Shown here one piece after another: positions 40,621 to 46,367 of a stretch of 46,367 nt of DNA. This DNA is from Bradyrhizobium sp. (GTDB lineage Bacteria; Pseudomonadota; Alphaproteobacteria; Rhizobiales; Xanthobacteraceae): assembly GCA_028290305.1 (NCBI GenBank), contig JAQGKC010000032.1, positions 1-46,367 on the forward strand, given 5' to 3'. The position numbers and the translations under genes are program-made. Every line of letters starts with the position of its first letter. Position 1 is the first letter of the stretch. A model generated the notes under the pieces. The model was not told the DNA's origin. It worked only from the letters and a program-made list of their open reading frames with translations, and made no database searches.

Positions 40621-41354
40621 GTCCAGCCAATCAGGTCGCCCTCCCAATGGCCTGGCACCGCACGATCTTCAACCGACGGCGGTCGCTCGCGGATGGACAC
40701 GGCATTCTTGATCTGACCGAGCCCGTTTCGCTTCATGCTGGCGTGCCTGGATCGGCGGACCGTGCGCCTCGCCCTCAGGTGCTCAAGAAGCTCCTTTTTC
40801 AGCACGCCGCGCGCCTGAATGAACAGGCTGCGATAGATCGTCTTGTGTGACACCTGCTTTTGAGGTTCCCCCGGATATGTACGCTTGAGCCAGCCGGCAA
40901 TTTGCCCCGGTGACCATTGCCGCTGCAGCAAGGTTGATACTGTCCGCCTCAAGAACGGACGGCAAGCCAGCTTGCAAAGCTTGGGGCGCTGCGCCCGATC
41001 CCAAGCGGCCTGATCGGACCCCGCAGCCCGATAGCGACCCGCCCCGCCATTGCGCTCGACTTCACGGCTGATGGTTGACGGAGCCCGTCCCAAGTGGCGT
41101 GCGATCGACCGCAACGAGCAGCGCATGCTGAGCCACCGAGATATCTCCTCCCGTTCAGAAAGGCTGAGCGCCTGTTTGCCACGGTGCCGATCCGGTGGAC
41201 GGATGCCGCCGGTCGGCGAGATCACTGAGAAGACTGACGAGGACTCCCGGTCAAATCGGCGTCCGATCGAACTCATCGGCTCGCCGGCCTGCCAGCGATC
41301 CCAGATCTCGGATCGCTGGGCTGCCGAGTAATAAATGCGACGTCGCTGCTTCAT
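40621..41354 (-). pseudogene. IS30-family transposase, 3'-truncated
   Basis: From ATG 41354 about 245 codons match IS30-family transposases: two helix-turn-helix regions (LSLSEREEISRWLSMRCSLR, SIARHLGRAPSTISREVERN), WSPGQIAGWLKRTYPG, and the first DDE aspartate in VPGHWEGDLIG. The sequence then departs from the family (next expected is a GSKNSYIATLVER-like strand), so the second Asp and the Glu are lost. The frame continues to 40524 without homology. It cannot transpose. Confidence 0.85.
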
Positions 41355-41409
41355 ATCACACTCCATCTTTGCTAAAGATTAGAGTGTTGCGCTGACCAAT
41401 TGAGCCCGC
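40621..41409 (-). mobile_element. IS30-type insertion sequence remnant
   Basis: The transposase remnant plus its 5' flank, ending at a GGTCAGCGCAACACTCTAAT sequence at about 41384-41403 (minus strand) that looks like the terminal inverted repeat. No matching repeat is visible on the left, consistent with a deleted end. It separates the repair/stress genes from the ligase cluster. Confidence 0.65.
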
Positions 41410-41621
41410 CGCGCCAAGCGGACATTCGCGACGAGAACTGGAGCTGGTATTTTGTCAGCCGAACGAGTGATGCCTCTGACGCCGCCGGCCGTACCGGACC
41501 ATGCCGCCGCCCCAGGCGCTGAACCGGCGTCCAGGTTACGGTTGCGCTTGAAATTTTCCGGCGGCTGTCCTGAGAAGCGCTTCTCGATTAGTTCTTCGGC
41601 TGGAAGGACCGTCTTGCGCAT
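41379..41621 (-). CDS. Possible gene fragment abutting the IS end
   Basis: 80 codons from ATG 41621. The N-terminal part (MRKTVLPAEELIEKRFSGQP) looks like coding sequence, but the last residues are read from the IS terminal repeat, so the original 3' end is missing. Not a family I recognise. It may be a gene interrupted by the IS. Confidence 0.3.
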   Translation of the reverse strand: MRKTVLPAEELIEKRFSGQPPENFKRNRNLDAGSAPGAAAWSGTAGGVRGITRSADKIPAPVLVANVRLARRAQLVSATL

Positions 41622-41700
41622 TTAGATTATCGGCAAGAGGGCTGAATTCGGCAGGTTATTGACGGCATTTGCGACTGAAGCTTGTCCCCCGACTCCCGCT

Positions 41701-42519
41701 TCATTTCCGTACGTTGCGCGACCTACCCCGATCATTTGGTAGCCCCGCGGAAACGTTCTGCCTCAAAGCCTCAAAGCCGCTGGGTGTAAAATCCTGCGCC
41801 AGTTCCTCACGCCGTATCGCGCCGCCGGATTTTTCGGCGACTGCGATGAGACCTTTGACGCCGAGCGCAAGTTCGACATGTGTAATTGTTATGTGCGATC
41901 GGCGAAACCCAGCATTCTCGAGAAAAGTGGCAAGATCGCGCTCGTCGAAGGTCCGGTGGGTAGTTGGGCCGGCAAACGGCCATTGTTCCATGGTCTCCCG
42001 CGACGTCACGTAGATGACAAGACGGCCGCCCGATTGTAGCACACGGTAGACTTCTGAGATATCGCGGCCGTCATGGTCGAAGAAATAAAGAACGTTAACC
42101 AGCAGGAGCTTATGAAACACTTCGTCGATCCAGGGCAGCGGGCTGAAGGCTCCCCGCACCAGCACCATTCGACCTCGGGATATCGCGACCTCGTTCATAC
42201 GTTTGGCTTGTTGGAGCATTCGCGCCGATTGGTCTACGCCGTACACACGTGCGCCGCGGGCGCGCGCCGCGATCGTTCGAAGGCCCCAACCAGGACCGAA
42301 GCCGAGTTCAAGGATCGTTTCACCTGGGCCAGGGTCGAGCGCATTGATGGCCAGCCGGTTGGGCTCGTCATTGATCCAGGCCATCAGCCATCCAACGATC
42401 AATCCAACGCCGCCGCTCGGGTTTCGCAATTGACGACCTAGGGCGTGCCAAATCCGGTCGGTTACAAGCAAACGGGGTCTTGCATTTCTGATCGCGGATT
42501 CGCGGGGAGGAGGTCTCAC
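41701..42519 (-). CDS. Class I SAM-dependent methyltransferase
   Basis: 272 residues from GTG 42519, which overlaps the upstream stop as GTGA. Motif I is TILELGFGPGWGLRTIAARA near residue 65, followed by RVYGVDQSARMLQQAKR (acidic loop), a post-I GAFSPLPWIDEVFHKLL and the LQSGGRLVIYVTS strand. It is a soluble Rossmann methyltransferase of the UbiE/type-11 group. The acceptor is unknown. A longer frame upstream lies in the TPR gene and is not homologous. It is the last gene of the ligase cluster. Confidence 0.85.
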   Translation of the reverse strand: MRPPPRESAIRNARPRLLVTDRIWHALGRQLRNPSGGVGLIVGWLMAWINDEPNRLAINALDPGPGETILELGFGPGWGLRTIAARARGARVYGVDQSARMLQQAKRMNEVAISRGRMVLVRGAFSPLPWIDEVFHKLLLVNVLYFFDHDGRDISEVYRVLQSGGRLVIYVTSRETMEQWPFAGPTTHRTFDERDLATFLENAGFRRSHITITHVELALGVKGLIAVAEKSGGAIRREELAQDFTPSGFEALRQNVSAGLPNDRGRSRNVRK

Positions 42520-43181
42520 CTTTTCTCCTCGATCTTGGCCAGATCTTCCTCGATCACGAGACGGCGATTCTTGTCCCAGAGCGGACGATCCGGATGTTGT
42601 GGTATCTTGAGGGCATGCTGAAAGACTTCGACGGCCTTCGGAAATTCGTTTTGCGTGTAAAGGAAGTCTCCGTAAAAATACCACGCGTCCAGCCCATTTG
42701 GGGCAAGTTTGACTGCCTGTTCGAGCAACTGCCTGGCTTTCGCCTTATCGCCAAATCCGATCGGAAATCCGGGAACGCGGTAGTATAGCACGCCAAGGCT
42801 CGTCGTCGCGCCGGCATCCAATTTCGCAGGATCCAGGTTGTAGGCCTGCTCGAGAATGTCGCGGGCGCGCTTGGCAAAGCCGAGCGCATAAAACGTGCTC
42901 GCCATCGAGGCGCGCTCGCTCGTGATGATGCCATCCCAAATCAGGGCTTCGGGCAGACCGGGAAAGTGTGCGGCGACTGCATCGGCTTCGTCGCCAAGCG
43001 CATTCATTTGTTTGGTTTGCTCGTCGCCTTCGGGAACGCCAAACTTGATCGCCTCCCACTTGGTTTGCAGGCGACGGACTTCCGGCGACAGGGTATCTGC
43101 AGCCCGGCTGGAAGTTGCGCAGGGGCCGGTGACCAGCAACGCGATCAACGACAGTAGCGATATCCGGGATTTCAAGATCAT
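42516..43181 (-). CDS. Exported TPR-repeat protein
   Basis: 221 residues. N-terminal signal peptide (MILKSRISLLSLIALLVTGP, then CATSSRAADT; a lipobox-like Cys is present but the context LVTGPCA is not ideal). Helical TPR-like pairs follow: FAKRARDILEQAYNLDPAKL, KARQLLEQAVKLAPNGLDAW, FPKAVEVFQHALKIPQHPDR. It resembles TRAP-associated TatT-like periplasmic proteins. It probably scaffolds envelope proteins. It lies under the 3' extension of the dehydrogenase frame. Confidence 0.82.
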   Translation of the reverse strand: MILKSRISLLSLIALLVTGPCATSSRAADTLSPEVRRLQTKWEAIKFGVPEGDEQTKQMNALGDEADAVAAHFPGLPEALIWDGIITSERASMASTFYALGFAKRARDILEQAYNLDPAKLDAGATTSLGVLYYRVPGFPIGFGDKAKARQLLEQAVKLAPNGLDAWYFYGDFLYTQNEFPKAVEVFQHALKIPQHPDRPLWDKNRRLVIEEDLAKIEEKR

Positions 43182-44001
43182 AGATCGCCTTCTCGTTAGC
43201 GGCGTGTGTCTTTTCTGCCAGCGGAATTAAATGAGAGGACGCCTGCCGTGAGAGCGCCCAGTCGATGATTTGCGGGAAGATCCGTTGAATTGCGACGTAG
43301 ATACGTTCCGGTGCCGGTGCGTAGATGGAATCATGACCGCTTGCGACCGACCGCCATATTTGCCGGGCGACCTTTGCAGGAGCGTCGACGCTCATCTTCG
43401 CATTTGCAATTAGATGGTCGAATGCGACGGCTGCATCGGTCCGGGTTGCCCGCGGGGCAGCATAGGTGACGCCAATGCCGATTTGCTTCCATTCCAGGCG
43501 CAGCGCATTCGAAAATCCGCGCAGCGCGAATTTCGAGGCGGAATAGCTGGAAAACCGCGGATAGGCGATGTCGCCAAAGACAGAGCCGATGTTGACCACT
43601 CTCGATGGCGTTGCCGCGGCCAACAGAGGCATGAGATCGCGAGCCAGCGCGATCGGCGCGATGACGTTGGTGAGAAATGTCCTGCTGATCGCGTCATCGT
43701 CGAATTTCTCAATGGCGCCGCCCTCGACGACGCCTGCGTTGTTGACCAGTATGTCGAGCGCTTTCCATTCGCCGCTGATGACCTCGACGATCCGGCAGCG
43801 GTCTTGGGGATTTGTTATATCCGCCGGAACAACGAGATGCTGGCGTCCCCGGTCGAGCAGCGCGGCAGTTCCCTCTAGTGCCGTCTCTCGCCGCCCACAT
43901 AGCGCAACGACCATCCCGCGCTGCGCCGCCTCGATAGCCAAAGCACGCCCGATCCCGGAGCCTGCTCCTGTTATCAGCACGCATTTTTGCTCACGCGGCA
44001 T
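42745..44001 (-). CDS. Short-chain dehydrogenase with over-long frame
   Basis: The SDR part is about residues 1-275. NAD(P)-binding TGAGSGIGRAL, NNAGVVEGG, the catalytic Ser in IGSVFGD and Tyr/Lys in YSASKFALRG are intact. It reduces a ketone or oxidises an alcohol. Beyond about residue 275 the frame runs 437 bp through the TPR gene out of phase and has the composition of an antiphase shadow (SRRRRANQTNECAWRRSRCS). Either the stop was lost by a recent small indel or the extension is not made. The ATG at 44001 overlaps the diiron-enzyme stop by 11 bases. Confidence 0.82.
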   Translation of the reverse strand: MPREQKCVLITGAGSGIGRALAIEAAQRGMVVALCGRRETALEGTAALLDRGRQHLVVPADITNPQDRCRIVEVISGEWKALDILVNNAGVVEGGAIEKFDDDAISRTFLTNVIAPIALARDLMPLLAAATPSRVVNIGSVFGDIAYPRFSSYSASKFALRGFSNALRLEWKQIGIGVTYAAPRATRTDAAVAFDHLIANAKMSVDAPAKVARQIWRSVASGHDSIYAPAPERIYVAIQRIFPQIIDWALSRQASSHLIPLAEKTHAANEKAIYDLEIPDIATVVDRVAGHRPLRNFQPGCRYPVAGSPSPANQVGGDQVWRSRRRRANQTNECAWRRSRCSRRTLSRSARSPDLGWHHHERARLDGEHVLCARLCQARPRHSRAGLQPGSCEIGCRRDDEPWRAILPRSRISDRIWR

Positions 44002-44659
44002 GGCTTAACCCCGCGCGAGCGCCAAGGTCGTGAAAGAGCGCGCCGTACAACCGGTAGAAGATGGTCGCGTTGTCGATGATGATGCGCTGGACGTCCCGAT
44101 CGTAGAAGCCATCAACCAGCTTCTGGAAGAAAGCGACGTGTTCGGTGTCCAGCGATCCATGGGTTCGAAGATAGGTAAATCCGGCATCGCTTTCCATGCC
44201 GAGAGACTGCTTCATGACATCTGCGAGCTGGTCCGCCAGCAACACGGAGATGCCCTCGAGAACATGCACGCTTCCGAGGAATGCGTACGGGCTGACATGC
44301 TCGATAGCGTAGTACGCGTAGCCCACCATAATTCTGCAGGCGGGTCCCGCTTGACCATTGCGAACCGCATCCGGGTCGCCGCCCAGAACGCGGATGTCGT
44401 CGAGAATCCATTTCTCATGACCCCGCTCTTCGTCCATGTATTCGACTAGGGCGTCTTGATAGCGCTCGTCCGTGGTACGTGACGCGGCTAAAGCCAGCAG
44501 GGGAAAGGTATGTTTGACGTGGTGATAGGCTTCAGTCAGGAAATCGAGGTAGAGACTGCGCGACGCCCCATTCCGAAGCGCGTTTCGGACCAGAGGAATC
44601 GAGAGGAAGGCGTCGCGGCTGTGGGCGGTCTCGGCGACCAGTTGCTCATGGAAGCTCAT
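43991..44659 (-). CDS. Haem-oxygenase-like diiron oxidase family protein
   Basis: 222 residues, seven-helix TenA/PqqC/haem-oxygenase fold, often annotated iron-containing redox enzyme. Metal-ligand pattern is visible: E-x6-H in TEAYHHVKH, E and H in MDEERGHEKW, and D-x2-H in GSLDTEHVAFF. Related enzymes (UndA, BesC, SznF domain) cleave or oxidise fatty acids and amines. It lies between an AMP ligase and an SDR, suggesting it acts on an acyl or aminoacyl substrate activated by the ligase. Substrate unknown. Confidence 0.82.
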   Translation of the reverse strand: MSFHEQLVAETAHSRDAFLSIPLVRNALRNGASRSLYLDFLTEAYHHVKHTFPLLALAASRTTDERYQDALVEYMDEERGHEKWILDDIRVLGGDPDAVRNGQAGPACRIMVGYAYYAIEHVSPYAFLGSVHVLEGISVLLADQLADVMKQSLGMESDAGFTYLRTHGSLDTEHVAFFQKLVDGFYDRDVQRIIIDNATIFYRLYGALFHDLGARAGLSHAA

Positions 44660-44703
44660 ATTCGGCCTTTCAGGTTGAAACGAAAATGTGAGAAGGGCCT
44701 CCG

Positions 44704-46152
44704 CTAGGCGGCCGCCCTTTCCAGGACGAATTTGCCAATTGCTTTGCGAACGGGTCGTCCGTTACTGAGCAACTGACTTTCCAAGGCCTGCTCAAGGGAA
44801 ACGATCACGTAGGCGCGCGGTACTCCATATTCTGGTGCGTCAGAGCAACGATCGGACAACAGCTCCAGGATATCCGCGCGAGTTGCCTTGGCGAACCAAG
44901 CTGCACCTTGAGGGGAGGGGATGAGCAGGACCGTCAAGTGCGGCTCGCCGTGACCGGCCACCGTGCAGAGCGCGATGCGTGGATCGGCAAGCAGCATTGT
45001 CTCGATCCATTCAGGGCTGACGTTTCTGCCGAATGACGTGACGAGGAGACTGTCCTTGCGTCCATGTACGGTAACGAAACCGTCCTGATCGATCTCGCCG
45101 AGGTCACCGGTGTGCCATGGCCTTTTGGCAGGTCCCTGGCCCAAGTAACCGTCCGTTATCGAAGGTCCGTCGACGACGATTTCCCCGTCGTCAATCGACA
45201 CAGAAAGTCCGCTCAGCGGCTGGCCAACCGTACCCGGGCGACGTTCCTTCGGACGGTTGACTGCAACGACCGAGCAGCATTCCGAAAGCCCGTAGCCTTC
45301 GTGGACGGGAATTCCCAGGCTCCAGGCGGCATTCGCAACCTGCCTCGGGACAGGCGCGCCTCCCACCGCAACGAATCGAAGAGAATTCGGCGAGAATTGC
45401 CGGCCACCATTGAGCTCCGCGACCCAATGCTTCAGCAATTGCGGTACCAGCACGCTCATCGTGGGACGATGAATTTCAAACGCCTTCGCAATGCCAGTCG
45501 CATCGCCGCGACCGACTTGCTCAGCGAGGCCGGTATCGAAATGCACATATGCCCCGAGCCGTATTGGAATGAAAATCGAACAGATCGTCTCCAACAGGAG
45601 CGGTAGCGGAAGGACGGAGAGATAGGTGTCCTTTGCGCTTGCCGCGGTCGCGGCTCCCATTGCGGCGGCCGACCATACCATCTGCCCACTTTGATGGCGG
45701 ACGCCTTTGGGTCGACCCGTGCTTCCCGAGGTATAGATGATTTGGCCGAAGCCATCGACCAGATCCGGCAAGCCTGCCTGCACCCGATGAATATCGATGA
45801 CAATCGTCGGCCGCCCCGATTGAACGGCGAGCGCTGCGGTTTCTTCAGAGGCAAGAATAAGTTCGACCGATGCATCGCGAACGACGTGGCCGAGCTGCGC
45901 CGGGCTGAAAAACGTCGGCAAGGGCACCACGACTTTGCCGGCAAACGCGCAGGCAAGCTGGGCAACGACCCAGCCAAGCCCGTTTGGCGCGTAGATACCG
46001 ATCGTTCGGGGTTGACCTTTGAGGTCAGCGGCAAGAGCCGTCACGCCGGCAAAGAGTTCGCGGCGGGACAATTGACCGTGCCGGTCACTTACCGCGGCCA
46101 ATTCGCCCGCCTCCGACGCATGGCGCTTCATTGAATCAAACAGCTGCCGCAT
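44704..46152 (-). CDS. AMP-dependent acyl/aryl ligase
   Basis: 482 residues, ANL superfamily. IIYTSGSTGRPKGVRHQSGQ is the phosphate loop, VHEGYGLSECCSV the YGxTE equivalent, WHTGDLGEIDQDGFV the ribose-binding Asp, and NGRPVRKAI near the C-terminus supplies the catalytic Lys. It activates a carboxylic acid as an acyl-AMP and then passes it to CoA or a carrier. ATG 46152 is chosen for its AGGAG site; ATG 46179 is open too. The C-terminal subdomain is short compared with fatty-acyl-CoA ligases. It is the second gene of the cluster and overlaps the hemolysin-like gene by about 17 bases. Confidence 0.87.
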   Translation of the reverse strand: MRQLFDSMKRHASEAGELAAVSDRHGQLSRRELFAGVTALAADLKGQPRTIGIYAPNGLGWVVAQLACAFAGKVVVPLPTFFSPAQLGHVVRDASVELILASEETAALAVQSGRPTIVIDIHRVQAGLPDLVDGFGQIIYTSGSTGRPKGVRHQSGQMVWSAAAMGAATAASAKDTYLSVLPLPLLLETICSIFIPIRLGAYVHFDTGLAEQVGRGDATGIAKAFEIHRPTMSVLVPQLLKHWVAELNGGRQFSPNSLRFVAVGGAPVPRQVANAAWSLGIPVHEGYGLSECCSVVAVNRPKERRPGTVGQPLSGLSVSIDDGEIVVDGPSITDGYLGQGPAKRPWHTGDLGEIDQDGFVTVHGRKDSLLVTSFGRNVSPEWIETMLLADPRIALCTVAGHGEPHLTVLLIPSPQGAAWFAKATRADILELLSDRCSDAPEYGVPRAYVIVSLEQALESQLLSNGRPVRKAIGKFVLERAAA

Positions 46153-46367
46153 GCCGCTCCTCGCTTCGAGAACCATCACCGCTCATCTTCAGGCGTCGGC
46201 TGGCAACGGCGAATACTTTCGGGAGGCAAGCGTAGTAGGTGCCCCATCGCTCGGAATCCGCGATGCGCCTGCGGTCGGCTTCCGCAAGATAAGTCGCCTC
46301 GATGCCAAGCCGCCCAACCATGAGATGAAGGCGGCGCGTCAGGGTAAAGAAAGACCACTCAAATCCG
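46136..46367 (-). CDS. Thermostable-hemolysin-family protein (partial, C-terminus)
   Basis: The frame enters from the right edge and gives 76 residues: EWSFFTLTRRLHLMVGRLGI, then EADRRRIADSERWGTYYACLP and a short basic tail. This matches the C-terminus of the thermostable hemolysin family, a GNAT-like fold whose members are often found beside AMP ligases. Despite the name the family is probably an acyltransferase-like enzyme. The 5' part lies outside the window. Confidence 0.7.
   Translation of the reverse strand, partial: GFEWSFFTLTRRLHLMVGRLGIEATYLAEADRRRIADSERWGTYYACLPKVFAVASRRLKMSGDGSRSEERHAAAV

Overview
The window is GC-rich, densely coding DNA. Its gene content points to an alphaproteobacterium of the Bradyrhizobium/Rhodopseudomonas type: rhizobial-style glutamine synthetase III with GlxBCD-like proteins, a GlxA-family regulator, a fused urease gamma/beta subunit, and an Ada/AlkA/AlkB repair block. 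The genus is an inference; no rRNA or tRNA gene is present.

Region 1 (1-6.5 kb, + strand) is nitrogen scavenging. A RutB-like isochorismatase-fold amidohydrolase sits behind a good sigma-54 promoter. A complete urease locus follows in the order ureE-ureF-ureAB(fused)-ureC-ureG-ureD.

Region 2 (6.5-29.9 kb) is the core of the window and reads as one catabolic island for N-methylated amides and amines. A minus-strand operon (10.8 to 6.5 kb) encodes the three-subunit N-methylglutamate synthase (mgsABC-like) and a type III glutamine synthetase/gamma-glutamylmethylamide synthetase. An XRE-cupin regulator lies just upstream. A plus-strand operon (12.0-21.9 kb) encodes a five-gene urea/amide-type ABC importer and both subunits of an N,N-dimethylformamidase. 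It continues with a Rieske-oxygenase-like protein that has lost two of its four cluster ligands, a 101-residue unknown and a Sel1-repeat protein. Converging on it, a six-gene minus-strand operon (28.9 to 21.9 kb) encodes the heterotetrameric N-methylglutamate dehydrogenase/sarcosine-oxidase-type enzyme (mgdABCD-like), PurU and FolD, with a GlxA-family activator divergent from it. Together they suggest: import an N-methylformamide, hydrolyse it to formate plus methylamine, pass the methylamine through gamma-glutamylmethylamide and N-methylglutamate, and release C1 as methylene-THF, which FolD and PurU oxidise to formate.

Region 3 (30-41 kb) is an alkylation-damage repair block: a truncated 2OG-oxygenase next to a probable group II intron remnant, ogt, a small unknown gene, alkB, a DUF72 gene, alkA, a YnbA-like CDP-alcohol phosphatidyltransferase and ada. 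Short stress-type or unknown genes follow (SnoaL-like, TMEM175-like, a VOC remnant and others). Eight copies of a ~21-bp box lie 50-110 nt upstream of genes here, including ada and ogt. This is the best candidate for an undescribed regulatory element in the window. A truncated IS30-type element (40.6-41.4 kb) marks the right edge.

Region 4 (41.7-46.4 kb, minus strand) is a compact cluster: the C-terminus of a thermostable-hemolysin-family protein, an AMP-dependent ligase, a haem-oxygenase-like diiron enzyme, a short-chain dehydrogenase, a secreted TPR protein and a methyltransferase. It looks like a small lipid or secondary-metabolite pathway of unknown product.
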